In this document: in pieces, positions 10,831 to 23,126 of the stretch
Layout of the letters: every line of letters starts with the position of its first letter
How positions within the stretch are numbered: position 1 is the first letter of the stretch
DNA from: Cryptomeria japonica
Taxonomy: Eukaryota; Streptophyta; Pinopsida; Cupressales; Cupressaceae
DNA: 64,000 nucleotides
Direction: 5' to 3'
Assembly (NCBI RefSeq): GCF_030272615.1
Contig: NC_081405.1
Coordinates: 315,646,041-315,710,040 of the forward strand
The notes under the pieces: model-generated
Databases searched by the model: none
Told to the model about the DNA's origin: nothing
The model's input: only the letters and a program-made list of their open reading frames with translations
Made by a program: the position numbers and the translations under genes

Positions 10831-12314
10831 GATGCTCTGGCCAGAGACTTAGACTCATCGGGACCATTCGGGTCCTGAGCCACTCACTAAGTACTACATT
10901 CTTCTAACAAGAATGCACCGAGGTCGCCGTCCTTAGGAGTAATAAGAAAATAAGACAAGCTTGAATTCCGCCTCGGAATTTGGCTTAAAGCCTCGGGAAG
11001 TCAAGCGAATCCATACGGGATTCCTTCCGAGTATGCATTGAATTGAGTTTGATTATCTTATCTTTCGATTAGGATTCTTACTCAACCAAGCCTAGACCCC
11101 ACCCACGAACGCCTGAGTACGAGGGACAACTCCGTCCCAAGACTGCCTACATACCCACTTCGGCGTGGGATCAAGGCGTAAAGTATGTAGTTCTATCTTC
11201 TAATCTATGGTTTGATGTAAACTGATTTTTTTTGTGGGTACGCAACCCTTTCTAGGGTCAGTGTCCCAGACAGTTTCTCTGCGGTTGCTACCCACGAAGG
11301 TAGCACTTAAGCGAAGGCTCAAGATGGCCTATTGCTTGTGGCCTAACAAAATAACTAGATCCTAATACTTAACATGAGCGTCACCCAATTACAAATCACC
11401 AATATCCCTTCGAGGTGAATAAATAGATAAATAAAGTCATTTTCACGAGAGCTCTTAACTAGACCATCCCTAAGAGGGGTTTACTATGGTTTATCTCAAC
11501 GGATGTGAAATTCAATTAAAAGTTATCTTATTAATTATCGATCCAAGAGGGATTACCCGCCCCTTGGATTTTTAACTTCCAAATGACCCTTATTACTCCC
11601 CGACGATTTATAGGGACGATGCCACAGACGTCGTTAATGCAGCTTTATTAGGCGCTAAGTGCAGTAGTTCAACACGACGGCATTACCCGTAAGCGTGACC
11701 CAGAGGCACCATATATACCGAACGCTGCTAGTTTTGGTTTTCCAACTTCCTTTATTTAATTTTCTAACTACGAATGACAAAATGAAAGCGTAAATAATTG
11801 AAGTAACTACTTGAAGTGTAATTTGCATAGCAAATGAACTTGCATAATAGTAATTGCATGGAAGGTATAATTATCCTAAAAAAATTCGCATGCTATGAAC
11901 CATTAACGGAAGCAATTAATCTATGATGAAAGATGACTTAACGAATCCAAAATAACGATTAAATCTAAGTACTTGTAATAAGGTAAGTTAATCTCAATCG
12001 AGTGTCTTAAAAATTTTAAAGTTTATTTAGGATAGTTTAATTACAATCTTGCTACACATTAATCCCATTTTCAATTGAAAGTCGATATCCTTAAATTCAT
12101 ACTAAGGAAAAAAAAATCATCATTTCCTAATGTCATTATTATCAACTAAAGAAGAAAAAAAAGACTAAATAAAAATTAACTTTGTTTCCTTTTTTTTTTT
12201 TTTTTTTAAAATAACCAAATTACAATTTCAATTTTCGAAACTTAAATAATAATAAAAAAAAAAACTAAATTCTAACTTAATGGCAAAGAGGGCTTGCATT
12301 GTTTTATAATAATA

Positions 12315-12480
12315 TAGAGGGTTGCGGGGTGGGGACCACGGGTCCCATCACCCCTGCGGCCCTGCATGCGCAGGTCCGCAGGGATGAGGGGACCCTGCGG
12401 GCCCCTCCGTACCCTGCAACGGTTACTATGTAACCGTCCCTGCATGCGGCCTACCATTAAAGCAAAACGCCATGCGTTAC
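12315..12480. promoter_or_regulatory. GC-rich block with hairpin beside a TA microsatellite in the LTR
   Basis: A GC-rich island lies in an otherwise AT-rich LTR; its copy is at 20780-20945. It holds GGGACC/GGTCCC-type inverted words and a perfect hairpin with arms ACGGTTAC and GTAACCGT (12419-12437). A (TA)n run follows at about 12558-12606. In the minus orientation the TA run precedes the GC block, an arrangement that would suit a core promoter. That role is inferred. Confidence 0.5.
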
Positions 12481-12555
12481 GGGCGAGGGTGAAGTTCGAA
12501 AGTTTTATTTTCGTTTTTTTAATTTTTTTTTGTTTTTATTTATTTTTTTGGGTTA

Positions 12556-12611
<56 letters not shown>

Positions 12612-13108
12612 ATAGTATTGACATTATCATTTTATACAGGAGTATTATAACAAAAAAAATAGGTAATTAATAATGTTGCAGGTTTGCCTTAGGGACAAAA
12701 TGAAACAATAACCAGAGGGATTCCTTTTTTTCCATTTCTTTGTTTTCTACAGGGAAATTCATTCACAGATAGAGGGAGTTTATTTCTTTTCTTCATTTCT
12801 TCTGTTTCCTACACAGGGAAAGCTTATTCACAGAGAAAGGAATTCATTCCTTTACACAGGAAGAAAAAAAGATTTCATTCACAGAGAAAGTTATCCATTT
12901 TTATTTTTATTTTTACATAGGGAAAATTCATTCACAGAGGGAGGAGATTTATTTATACACACAGGGAGATCTAATTTTTATCAAAATAAACTGAAGATAA
13001 TAATCTAATTTCCATTTACTTGAAAACTAATTTCTTATCAGAATTAGAACAATGAGTCTTATTTTCAAGAAAGAAAATGAATTTCATTCTACAAATCTGA
13101 GACAAAAT

Positions 13109-13468
13109 AATGAATTTTATTCTCTAAAATCTGAAACTAATGTATCTTATTTTCAAAAGAAATGAATTTCATTCTACAAAATCCAAGATAAAACAATGAA
13201 TTTTATTCTCTAAAATCTGAAACTAATGTATCTTATTTTCAAAAGAAATGAATTTCATTCTACAAAATCCAAGATAAAACAATGAATTTTATTCTCTAAA
13301 ATCTGAAACTAATGTATCTTATTTTCAAAAGAAATGAATTTCATTCTACAAAATTTAAGACAAAAACAATGAATTTTATTCTCTAAAATCTGAAACTAAT
13401 GTATCTTATTTTCAAAAGAAAAGAATTTCATTCTACAAAATTTAAGACAAAAACAATGAATTTTATTT
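13109..13468. repeat. 86-87-bp tandem array, about 4 copies, in the chromovirus LTR
   Basis: Copies start with AATGAATTTTATT at 13109, 13195, 13281, 13368 and 13455 (last partial). The periods are 86, 86, 87 and 87. The same array lies at 21575-21934 in the other LTR. It is in the U3 half of the LTR in the element's orientation. Confidence 0.9.
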
Positions 13469-14181
13469 TACAATAAATCTCATTCTTTACAAAAATCTAA
13501 AAACTAAATTCATATCAAGAATTTTAACAATGAACCTTATTAAAACCAGGATTCTCATTTTCTACAAAATCTAAACTAATTCTTTAACAAAATACAATTA
13601 AAATTTCATACTCATAATTAATCTAATCAAATCTAATCTACCATAAAAATGAGATGCATGAACTAATTTGGAGGAACCTGGATGCTTGAAGATGGTGTGG
13701 AGTCCTCCTTGATCCTCCAATTTGAAGAAAAATCCTCCAACAAAATCCTTGCTGCCAATGAAGTGGACTACCAAAGAGAATTCAACTTGCAGAAATTTCT
13801 TATCAAGATTAGCTAGCTTTTCCTTTGAAACTTGTTCCCATTTTATAAAAGAAATTACCCTTTTCCCACTACCTATTTTTTTAATTTAAAAAAGAGATTC
13901 TTCTCCCAATTTGGCCTCCATGCAAATTAATTAGGCTTAGTGGGAGGAGTTACATGCAAGGAGGTGGAGAAGCCTCTAGAAGCTTCTTATTCCTCCTACA
14001 ACATGTGCCTTAATTTGGGTGAGGGAAATTAAATAACAATTTTAAAATATATATGCATTTTCCATGTGTGTGTGGTTTATTAATTTATTCCCTTACAATA
14101 TTCATTCCATAATTCATCCAAAGAATATAAATAGAGTTTTGTATTTTAAATCAAAAAAAGTGATAAAGGAGGGTTGTGACA

Positions 14182-14197
14182 TCCTCCCCCCCTTAAT
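14182..14197 (-). other. Polypurine tract of the chromovirus
   Basis: The minus strand reads AAGGGGGGAGGA and abuts the 3' LTR. It is the expected primer for plus-strand DNA synthesis. Confidence 0.9.
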
Positions 14198-14254
14198 CGG
14201 TGCATCGTCCCGATGCACTTATTAAATGTATTCAAAAGAGTTTATAGTTCATGT

Positions 14255-17200
14255 TCAAAACAAAAAGGGAAATAGCTGCTGCATCTCCTTAGTATCCTCC
14301 CAGGTGGCATTCTTCTCGTCGTACTGGTCCCATTGCACTTTGCACTGATCAACCTCTCTGTTGCGCAACTGGCACTGGCGCCTCTCCAAGATTCTGAATG
14401 GCTCTATCATTATTCCCCCCATTTCTTGGACCTGCAAGGCATCCCAATTCAAAATGTGTTTCTCATCAGGTACATATTTCTTAAGAAGAGATACATGGAA
14501 GACATCATGGATTCGGCTCAATTGGGGAGGCAAGGCTAACCGATAAGCAACTGGATTAATTCTTCCCAATATTTCAAAGGGTCCGACATAACGAGGTGCA
14601 AGCTTAGTCTTTTTCCCAAATCTTATGGAACTCTTGTGTGGCCTAACCCTTAGGAAGACTTTCTCTCCTACTTCAAACTCCCTTGGTGTTCTGTTTTTAT
14701 CTGCATAACTCTTTTGCCTATCCGAGGCTTCCTTCAACCTTTGCCTAATTTCCTTAGTTTTCCTTTCCATTTCTCTCAACATATCTGGCCCAATAATCAC
14801 TCTATCTTCAAGACTATCCCAACTCAAAGGTGTTCGACATGGTCTACCATACAAAGCTTCAAAAGGTGCCATTCCCAAAGATGTTTGATATGTATTATTG
14901 TAGGCAAACTCTACCAAAGGTAGGTACTCTTCCCATTTTCTCTGTTGGTCCATGCAGTACATACGAAGTAGGTCTTCCATAATCTGATTTGTCCTTTCTG
15001 TCTGACCGTCGGTTTCCGGGTGGTATGCGGTGCTAAAATTTAGTTGAGTCCCTAGGGCTGATTGAAGTGTGGTCCAAAACCTGGAAGTGAATCTTGCATC
15101 TCTGTCTGATATGATTTTCTCTGGTACTCCGTGCAACCTAACTATCTCCTTAATGAAACGTCTAGCCAAGGTGGGTGCATCATCTGTCAGATTTCCTGGT
15201 ATAAAGTGTGCCACCTTAGTGAGCTTGTCAATTACCACCATTATTGCATCATGCCTAGAAGGTGACATGGGTAGCCCTTGTACAAAATCCATACTAATAA
15301 CTTGCCACTTATGTTGGGGTACATCGTGCGATTGTAACAATCCAGCTGGGTGCCTATGTTCTGCCTTGACTCTTTGACACTCCAAACATTTGGCTACATA
15401 CTTGACAATATCGTTCTTCAACCCTTGCCAAAAGTATAACTTCTTTAGATCTGCATAAAGTTTGTTAACTCCTGGGTGGCCTGAATAAGGGGCATTGTGA
15501 GCCTCCGATAAAACTACTTCCCTTAAATTCCCTGAATTAGGAACATAGATTCTGTTATTGTATCTGAGTAGCCCATCTTCATCAAATGTGTACCCTTCAA
15601 CCTTAGGGTCGGTCGGGTTGTGTCTTATAGTTAATTCGACTTGCTCATACCATATGTCATGTCCTTGTTCATCCATTACTTGCTTTTTGAAAGAGGTTTT
15701 GAAGGTTGCTATAGTCATCAAGTGTCTTCTCCTACTTAAGGCATCTGCCACCCTATTTTCTTTCCCCTTAATATATTCGATCTCAAAGTCATATTCGCTT
15801 AAGAACTCTAGCCACCTTCTTTGTCTGGCATTTAAGTGAGGTTGGGTAAAGATGTATTTTAGCCCTTGGTTGTCCGACTTAAGCTCAAAGGGCTTCCCTA
15901 GTAAGAAATGTCTCCACTTTTGCAGGGCATGCACAATTGCTGCCAACTCTAAGTCGTGGGGTGCATAATTGACTTCATGAGTCTTTAGCTTCCTAGATTC
16001 ATAAGCCACTACCCCTTCATCTTGGACAAGTACCCCTCCTAACCCTTCAATAGAAGCATCTGTTACAACTGTGAAGTGTCCATTTGGGTCTGGTACCTTT
16101 AGAATGGGTGCTGAAGTTAGTTTTCCCTTCAAGATTTGAAATGCCTTATCACTTTGCTCGGTCCATACAAACCTTTTGCCCTTCCGTTGCAACGAGGTGA
16201 TGGGATTTGCTATCTTAGAGAATCCTTCCACAAACCTCCTATAGTAACCTGCTAGCCCCATAAAGCTTCTTACCTCTGAAACATTCTTAGGGATTGGCCA
16301 TTCTACTATCGCCTTTATTTTATCTGGGTCGACTGCTATTCCTTCCTTCGATATTATATGCCCAAGATAGTGAATCTTTTCCTCAAAGAAGGCGCATTTG
16401 GACAATTTTCCATATAACTTATGTTCTCTCAATCTTTGCAAAACAATCTGTAGGTGCGCTAAATGTTCCTCTTCATTTCTAGAATAAATCAAAATGTCAT
16501 CCAAGAATACCAAAACAAACTTATCCAAGTAGTCATGGAATACACTATTCATCAGGTTCATGAATGCAGCTGGGGCATTAGTTACTCCAAAAGGAACTAC
16601 TGTGAATTCATAGTGTCCATATCTCGTCCTGAAAGCTGTCTTTGGAATGTCTTCTTCCTTAATTCTGAGTTGATGGTACCCTGACCGAAGATCTATCTTG
16701 GAGAAAACTGCCGCTCCTTTCATTTGGTCAAAAAGGTCCTCTATGCGAGGTAAGGGATACCTATTCTTTATGGTAACTTTGTTCAACATCCTATAGTCGA
16801 TGCATAGCCTTAAGGTTCCATCCTTCTTCTTAACAAATAAAACTGGCGCTCCCCATGGTGATACACTTGGCCTTATTAATCCCTTAGCTAAGAGTTCCTC
16901 TAATTGCATTTTGAGCTCTTGTAATTCGGTTGTGTTCATCCGGTAAGGTGCCTTTGATACTGGTTCAGCTCCTGGGAGTACTTCGATAGAAAAGTCAAAC
17001 TTTCTCTTAGGGGGTAAACCGGGTAGTTCTTCTGGAAAAACATCCCTAAACTCTCTTAAGAAAGGGGTATTTTCAAATGTTGGTGTATTTTCCTCCTTCC
17101 CTTCATCAAATTCGACCATAAAGATTTGTCCTCCTCTTCTCCTTTCCTTCTTTAATTGCATTGCTGAGATAGTTTCTACATTAATGGGTTTAAACTTTCC

Positions 17201-17494
17201 TTGGATTTTGACCCTTTTCCCCCCATCATCCAAACATTCAACAATTTTGCTATAACAATCTACATTAGCTTGATGGTCTGCTAACCAACTCATTCCCATA
17301 ATTACATCATATAATCCTAAGGGTGCCACATAGAGATCTACCCTTGTTTCGAACTCAGGGAATTGTACCTTTGCCCTTGGTAAGCACTTAGTTACTTCTC
17401 TAGTTGCCTTATCCCCATATTGAACCGTCCATGATGACTCCATTTGATTAACTTTAAATGCATATTTGTTCACTAATTCAGGTGAGATGAACAT
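14255..17494 (-). CDS. Chromovirus Pol (RT, RNase H, integrase, chromodomain), 1079 aa
   Basis: Residues 1-110 complete an aspartic protease whose active site lies in the upstream gag ORF. Reverse transcriptase follows, with YPLPRIEDL and the catalytic FLDD at about 330-333. RNase H has VVTDAS with D at about 479. The integrase has an H2C2 zinc domain (about 667-709) and D736, D797 and E833, a D-D-35-E triad. The last 48 residues (from PFRILERR, with [15 protein letters not shown]) look like a chromodomain, which in chromoviruses steers integration to chromatin marks. The reading frame is intact. The ATG used here is simply the first in this frame; it overlaps the gag ORF by 22 bases and is in a different frame, so Pol would be translated only through a frame change or as a separate product. 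Confidence 0.95.
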   Translation of the reverse strand: MFISPELVNKYAFKVNQMESSWTVQYGDKATREVTKCLPRAKVQFPEFETRVDLYVAPLGLYDVIMGMSWLADHQANVDCYSKIVECLDDGGKRVKIQGKFKPINVETISAMQLKKERRRGGQIFMVEFDEGKEENTPTFENTPFLREFRDVFPEELPGLPPKRKFDFSIEVLPGAEPVSKAPYRMNTTELQELKMQLEELLAKGLIRPSVSPWGAPVLFVKKKDGTLRLCIDYRMLNKVTIKNRYPLPRIEDLFDQMKGAAVFSKIDLRSGYHQLRIKEEDIPKTAFRTRYGHYEFTVVPFGVTNAPAAFMNLMNSVFHDYLDKFVLVFLDDILIYSRNEEEHLAHLQIVLQRLREHKLYGKLSKCAFFEEKIHYLGHIISKEGIAVDPDKIKAIVEWPIPKNVSEVRSFMGLAGYYRRFVEGFSKIANPITSLQRKGKRFVWTEQSDKAFQILKGKLTSAPILKVPDPNGHFTVVTDASIEGLGGVLVQDEGVVAYESRKLKTHEVNYAPHDLELAAIVHALQKWRHFLLGKPFELKSDNQGLKYIFTQPHLNARQRRWLEFLSEYDFEIEYIKGKENRVADALSRRRHLMTIATFKTSFKKQVMDEQGHDIWYEQVELTIRHNPTDPKVEGYTFDEDGLLRYNNRIYVPNSGNLREVVLSEAHNAPYSGHPGVNKLYADLKKLYFWQGLKNDIVKYVAKCLECQRVKAEHRHPAGLLQSHDVPQHKWQVISMDFVQGLPMSPSRHDAIMVVIDKLTKVAHFIPGNLTDDAPTLARRFIKEIVRLHGVPEKIISDRDARFTSRFWTTLQSALGTQLNFSTAYHPETDGQTERTNQIMEDLLRMYCMDQQRKWEEYLPLVEFAYNNTYQTSLGMAPFEALYGRPCRTPLSWDSLEDRVIIGPDMLREMERKTKEIRQRLKEASDRQKSYADKNRTPREFEVGEKVFLRVRPHKSSIRFGKKTKLAPRYVGPFEILGRINPVAYRLALPPQLSRIHDVFHVSLLKKYVPDEKHILNWDALQVQEMGGIMIEPFRILERRQCQLRNREVDQCKVQWDQYDEKNATWEDTKEMQQLFPFLF

Positions 17495-18909
17495 TCAGAT
17501 GATCCCGTGTCAATTAGAATTGATATTGGTTGTTCAAATAGTGTACCTGTAGTTTCCACGGGAACATTCTGGTATCTTCTTCTTTGGTTCCTAACTGCTG
17601 CATGAATCCTCTGTTGGGGCCCTTGTTGGGGTTGATTGGCTCTAATTTGTCCTTGCATCCTGGGGCAGTCTCTAGCAAAATGATTTTCCCCGCACATAAA
17701 GCATCCGCCTGGAGGACCTCTCCTACCTTGATTTCTAGGGGGATCATTCCTTGTTTCATTTCCCCTGGGTGGATAAGTTATCCTGTTCTGCTGGTCATTC
17801 CTGTTATAGTTGCCTCTGTTATCATTGCCCCTGTTATTATTGCCCCTGTTATCATTGCCCCTATTATTGTTGCCCCTGTTATTATCATTTCCATTCCTCT
17901 GATATTGATTAGGCGGTGGTCTCCTTTCGGAAGAGTTATTCCTTTGACCCTTGTTGAAATTAGTGTTTCCATTGAATTCTTGCTTCCTTTTGAATGAGTG
18001 ATTCCCATTATAGTTTCGTCCTGCTAGTGTCTGAATCTTCCTCTCTTGCCTTAGGGACTTTTCAAGTACTTCATTCATATTTCTGGGTCCATGCATGTCA
18101 ACCTCTGCCCCTATGTTGGTATTCAGCCCCAAAATGAACTTCCTTGCTTGGCCTTCTTCATCCCTTTGGTACATAGGCACATACTTAAGCAACTTGGCGA
18201 ATTTATCCCAATATTGTTGAACGGATAGGGACCCTTGACGTAGGTTATGGAATTCTGTCACTTTCTCATCAAAGAACAATTGAGGAAGCCACCTATCTCG
18301 AAAATGGTGAACAAATTGATCCCATGTGATTGTATCCCTGTTATACCCATTTTGTTCCTTGGTGTTGGTCCACCAACTAGCCGCCTCCCCTGTGAGTTGA
18401 TAGGAGCCCCATAAAGCCTTAGTTGTTTCGCTGAAATCTCTTAGCTCAAAATATTTCTCCATTTCATTTAGCCAATTCTCAGCCCCTTCACCAATCTGCC
18501 TCCCATCGAACTTAGGAGGGGTGATTTTCTTCAAATCCTTGGAGAGTTCTAATATGTTATTTTCCTTTCCATTACCCATCACATTTCCTTGATTGCTACC
18601 AGGGTTTCCATTCTCGGTACCACTTCTATTCTCATAGTCATTCTGCCTTTCCCTAAGGTCCTGCAGTGATTGTTCCAGGAAGTTGATTTTATCTCTTTGT
18701 TCGGTTAGAAGGTCGATTATAGCTTGGACCCCATCTCCGTTATTACCTAGGTTGTGTCGATCCTCTTCATGATCTTCCTCGTGGTTTCCTTCATGGTTTT
18801 CCTCATGGCTTTCCTCATGGTTTTCCTCCCTTTGACTCCTAGTACGTCTTCCATTACCCCTTCCTCTTCCTCTTCCTCTTCCTCTTCCTCTTCCTCTTCC
18901 TCTTGCCAT
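17473..18909 (-). CDS. Chromovirus Gag plus protease N-terminus, 478 aa
   Basis: The N-terminus is an RG repeat (MARGRGRG...) followed by a Glu/His-rich stretch, a coiled region around 65-90, and a retrotransposon Gag core ([11 protein letters not shown] ... [11 protein letters not shown]). An Asn/Arg/Gly-rich linker with [10 protein letters not shown] repeats follows, then one CCHC knuckle at about 403-416 ([13 protein letters not shown]). The frame ends eleven residues after the protease active-site Asp (LIDTGSS, D at about 467). Normal gypsy protease sequence continues in the pol frame, so the break falls inside the protease just after the catalytic motif. I see no classic slippery heptamer. 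The simplest reading is a one-base loss, but programmed shifting is not excluded. Confidence 0.93.
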   Translation of the reverse strand: MARGRGRGRGRGRGRGRGNGRRTRSQREENHEESHEENHEGNHEEDHEEDRHNLGNNGDGVQAIIDLLTEQRDKINFLEQSLQDLRERQNDYENRSGTENGNPGSNQGNVMGNGKENNILELSKDLKKITPPKFDGRQIGEGAENWLNEMEKYFELRDFSETTKALWGSYQLTGEAASWWTNTKEQNGYNRDTITWDQFVHHFRDRWLPQLFFDEKVTEFHNLRQGSLSVQQYWDKFAKLLKYVPMYQRDEEGQARKFILGLNTNIGAEVDMHGPRNMNEVLEKSLRQERKIQTLAGRNYNGNHSFKRKQEFNGNTNFNKGQRNNSSERRPPPNQYQRNGNDNNRGNNNRGNDNRGNNNRGNDNRGNYNRNDQQNRITYPPRGNETRNDPPRNQGRRGPPGGCFMCGENHFARDCPRMQGQIRANQPQQGPQQRIHAAVRNQRRRYQNVPVETTGTLFEQPISILIDTGSSECSSHLN

Positions 18910-19041
18910 TCGAGGTTTTACCTGGAAGTTAAATTATGTAGTTAGTTTCTTTCTGAAGAATAAAATTTAATTTCTATTATTGTAAAACATTCCCTTAGTT
19001 GAATAAATTGAAGTGAGCACAAGGCCTAGATTTGAACCTTT

Positions 19042-19053
19042 GCTCTGATACCA
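19042..19053 (-). promoter_or_regulatory. Primer-binding site for initiator tRNA-Met (chromovirus)
   Basis: The minus strand reads TGGTATCAGAGC, two bases from the LTR at 19056. The match to the tRNA-iMet 3' end continues into the bases beyond (AAAGG). Confidence 0.93.
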
Positions 19054-19055
19054 CA

Positions 19056-21019
19056 TGTAATAACCCACCAAAATTGATCCAACAAAAATTGAGTATATTT
19101 TTTTTTCTTTATTACGTTTTATTCAATTGCATACTCTGGGCATCCATCCAAATAGGACTGGGCATTCATCCATTCGGGATGAGCTTCTAACCATACGGGT
19201 TAGGCAGTTGTCCATACGGGACGTAAATTTCATCTATCAAATACGGGATAGGCATCTACCCATACAGGGTAGGCATCCATCCAAACGGGATAGGAGATGC
19301 TCTGGCCAGAGACTTAGACTCATCGGGACCATTCGGGTCCTGAGCCACTCACTAAGTACTACATTCTTCTAACAAGAATGCACCGAGGTCGCCGTCCTTA
19401 GGAGTAATAAGAAAATAAGACAAGCTTGAATTCCGCCTCGGAATTTGGCTTAAAGCCTCGGGAAGTCAAGCGAATCCATACGGGATTCCTTCCGAGTATG
19501 CATTGAATTGAGTTTGATTATCTTATCTTTCGATTAGGATTCTTACTCAACCAAGCCTAGACCCCACCCACGAACGCCTGAGTACGAGGGACAACTCCGT
19601 CCCAAGACTGCCTACATACCCACTTCGGCGTGGGATCAAGGCGTAAAGTATGTAGTTCTATCTTCTAATCTATGGTTTGATGTAAACTGATTTTTTTTGT
19701 GGGTACGCAACCCTTTCTAGGGTCAGTGTCCCAGACAGTTTCTCTGCGGTTGCTACCCACGAAGGTAGCACTTAAGCGAAGGCTCAAGATGGCCTATTGC
19801 TTGTGGCCTAACAAAATAACTAGATCCTAATACTTAACATGAGCGTCACCCAATTACAAATCACCAATATCCCTTCGAGGTGAATAAATAGATAAATAAA
19901 GTCATTTTCACGAGAGCTCTTAACTAGACCATCCCTAAGAGGGGTTTACTATGGTTTATCTCAACGGATGTGAAATTCAATTAAAAGTTATCTTATTAAT
20001 TATCGATCCAAGAGGGATTACCCGCCCCTTGGATTTTTAACTTCCAAATGACCCTTATTACTCCCCGACGATTTATAGGGACGATGCCACAGACGTCGTT
20101 AATGCAGCTTTATTAGGCGCTAAGTGCAGTAGTTCAACACGACGGCATTACCCGTAAGCGTGACCCAGAGGCACCATATATACCGAACGCTGCTAGTTTT
20201 GGTTTTCCAACTTCCTTTATTTAATTTTCTAACTACGAATGACAAAATGAAAGCGTAAATAATTGAAGTAACTACTTGAAGTGTAATTTGCATAGCAAAT
20301 GAACTTGCATAATAGTAATTGCATGGAAGGTATAATTATCCTAAAAAAATTCGCATGCTATGAACCATTAACGGAAGCAATTAATCTATGATGAAAGATG
20401 ACTTAACGAATCCAAAATAACGATTAAATCTAAGTACTTGTAATAAGGTAAGTTAATCTCAATCGAGTGTCTTAAAAATTTTAAAGTTTATTTAGGATAG
20501 TTTAATTACAATCTTGCTACACATTAATCCCATTTTCAATTGAAAGTCGATATCCTTAAATTCATACTAAGGAAAAAAAAATCATCATTTCCTAATGTCA
20601 TTATTATCAACTAAAGAAGAAAAAAAAGACTAAATAAAAATTAACTTTGTTTCCTTTTTTTTTTTTTTTTTAAAAATAACCAAATTACAATTTCAATTTT
20701 CGAAACTTAAATAATAATAAAAAAAAAAACTAAATTCTAACTTAATGGCAAAGAGGGCTTGCATTGTTTTATAATAATATAGAGGGTTGCGGGGTGGGGA
20801 CCACGGGTCCCATCACCCCTGCGGCCCTGCATGCGCAGGTCCGCAGGGATGAGGGGACCCTGCGGGCCCCTCCGTACCCTGCAACGGTTACTATGTAACC
20901 GTCCCTGCATGCGGCCTACCATTAAAGCAAAACGCCATGCGTTACGGGCGAGGGTGAAGTTCGAAAGTTTTATTTTCGTTTTTTTAATTTTTTTTGTTTT
21001 TATTTATTTTTTTGGGTTA

Positions 21020-21077
<58 letters not shown>

Positions 21078-22647
21078 ATAGTATTGACATTATCATTTTA
21101 TACAGGAGTATTATAACAAAAAAAATAGGTAATTAATAATGTTGCAGGTTTGCCTTAGGGACAAAATGAAACAATAACCAGAGGGATTCCTTTTTTTCCA
21201 TTTCTTTGTTTTCTACAGGGAAATTCATTCACAGATAGAGGGAGTTTATTTCTTTTCTTCATTTCTTCTGTTTCCTACACAGGGAAAGCTTATTCACAGA
21301 GAAAGGAATTCATTCCTTTACACAGGAAGAAAAAAAGATTTCATTCACAGAGAAAGTTATCCATTTTTATTTTTATTTTTACACAGGGAAAATTCATTCA
21401 CAGAGGGAGGAGATTTATTTATACACACAGGGAGATCTAATTTTTATCAAAATAAACTGAAGATAATAATCTAATTTCCATTTACTTGAAAACTAATTTC
21501 TTATCAGAATTAGAACAATGAGTCTTATTTTCAAGAAAGAAAATGAATTTCATTCTACAAATCTGAGACAAAATAATGAATTTTATTCTCTAAAATCTGA
21601 AACTAATGTATCTTATTTTCAAAAGAAATGAATTTCATTCTACAAAATCCAAGATAAAACAATGAATTTTATTCTCTAAAATCTGAAACTAATGTATCTT
21701 ATTTTCAAAAGAAATGAATTTCATTCTACAAAATCCAAGATAAAACAATGAATTTTATTCTCTAAAATCTGAAACTAATGTATCTTATTTTCAAAAGAAA
21801 TGAATTTCATTCTACAAAATTTAAGACAAAAACAATGAATTTTATTCTCTAAAATCTGAAACTAATGTATCTTATTTTCAAAAGAAAAGAATTTCATTCT
21901 ACAAAATTTAAGACAAAAACAATGAATTTTATTTTACAATAAATCTCATTCTTTACAAAAATCTAAAAACTAAATTCATATCAAGAATTTTAACAATGAA
22001 CCTTATTAAAACCAGGATTCTCATTTTCTACAAAATCTAAACTAATTCTTTAACAAAATACAATTAAAATTTCATACTCATAATTAATCTAATCAAATCT
22101 AATCTACCATAAAAATGAGATGCATGAACTAATTTGGAGGAACCTGGATGCTTGAAGATGGTGTGGAGTCCTCCTTGATCCTCCAATTTGAAGAAAAATC
22201 CTCCAACAAAATCCTTGCTGCCAATGAAGTGGACTACCAAAGAGAATTCAACTTGCAGAAATTTCTTATCAAGATTAGCTAGCTTTTCCTTTGAAACTTG
22301 TTCCCATTTTATAAAAGAAATTACCCTTTTCCCACTACCTATTTTTTTAATTTAAAAAAGAGATTCTTCTCCCAATTTGGCCTCCATGCAAATTAATTAG
22401 GCTTAGTGGGAGGAGTTACATGCAAGGAGGTGGAGAAGCCTCTAGAAGCTTCTTATTCCTCCTACAACATGTGCCTTAATTTGGGTGAGGGAAATTAAAT
22501 AACAATTTTAAAATATATATGCATTTTCCATGTGTGTGTGGTTTATTAATTTATTCCCTTACAATATTCATTCCATAATTCATCCAAAGAATATAAATAG
22601 AGTTTTGTATTTTAAATCAAAAAAAGTGATAAAGGAGGGTTGTGACA
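19056..22647 (-). repeat. 5' LTR of the chromovirus (3592 bp)
   Basis: It mirrors the LTR at 10591-14181 almost base for base, including its internal repeats. As the upstream LTR of the minus-strand element it should drive transcription leftwards. Short frames at 19127-19372, 20737-20922 and 20831-21136 duplicate those of the other LTR and are not genes. Confidence 0.95.
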
Positions 22648-22652
22648 GAGAA

Positions 22653-23124
22653 TGATTATCAAGATATTTGATATTCAATATTAACAAAGGAGTGAAAGTC
22701 TTTTTAAATAAGAGTTACAAAAGATCTATTCAATAAGGATAAGATCAACAACTAAGATTAGCAAAAGACAACTAAAAGAATAAAGAATATTCCTAAACCA
22801 TTCCTAACATCTTAATTGACTATTACAACTAAATTTTACAATATTATTTTTATACCCTCCCTTAATGTTCAATCTATCAACTACACCAAGCTTATCCCAA
22901 AAACATGAAATGGTCTAGTGGTCAAAAAACATAAAAGGTCGACTCCTGTTCATAATGTTTTGGGACATGAGGCTTTGGTGGAGACCCTCCCTAGTTAGAT
23001 TGCTGATCAGCCAACCTCTTTTTGCAAAACCTCTTCATGTGACAAATTTTACCACAATAATGACATGTCTCATATTGTCATTGTTATATGGAGTATTTCT
23101 CTTAGCATATGTAGGTTCCTAACA
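22653..23124 (-). pseudogene. Copia-related fragment: LTR piece plus Gag zinc knuckle
   Basis: An AT-rich LTR-like piece ends at about 22855 against CCCTCCCTTAATG, which on the minus strand is a polypurine tract like that at 26874. Beyond it the minus strand of 23024-23065 encodes a CCHC knuckle (CHYCGKICHMKRFC). The layout is the same as in the short LTR element at 26569-28607, so both may belong to one non-autonomous family. The chromovirus inserted into this piece. Confidence 0.55.
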
Positions 23125-23126
23125 TT

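Larger units (their letters stand above)
10591..14181 (-). repeat. 3' LTR of the chromovirus (3591 bp)
   Basis: The plus strand starts TGTAATAACCCACC and ends GGTTGTGACA, followed immediately by the polypurine tract. It contains a 20-25-bp tandem repeat, a GC-rich block, a TA microsatellite and an 86-bp tandem array, all also found in the partner LTR. ORFs at 10662-10907 and 12366-12650 are repeat translations, not genes. Confidence 0.95.
10591..22647 (-). mobile_element. Complete Ty3/gypsy chromovirus, 12,057 bp, TSD GAGAA
   Basis: Two long direct repeats (10591-14181 and 19056-22647) flank a 4.9-kb interior with gag and pol on the minus strand. The insertion is framed by GAGAA at 10586-10590 and 22648-22652. 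The polypurine tract, primer site, gag, protease, reverse transcriptase, RNase H, integrase and a C-terminal chromodomain-like segment are all present in the order expected for a chromovirus. The LTRs differ by eye at only a few places: one C/T (ACATAGG vs ACACAGG), one base at a T-run/A-run border, a one-base T-run change and one extra TA unit. The insertion is therefore recent. The clade (Tekay/Del-like is plausible given the long LTRs) is not settled. Confidence 0.95.

Noticed and set aside
10662-10907. 81-residue ORF duplicated at 19127-19372
   Set aside because: Identity is explained by the two LTRs; the peptide merely reads a 20-25-bp tandem repeat.
12366-12650. ORF rich in Ile-Tyr repeats (also 20831-21136)
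   Set aside because: It is a translation of the TA microsatellite in the LTR.
14333-16684. Plus-strand ORFs opposite the chromovirus pol gene
   Set aside because: They are antisense shadows of a well-supported 1079-residue polyprotein.
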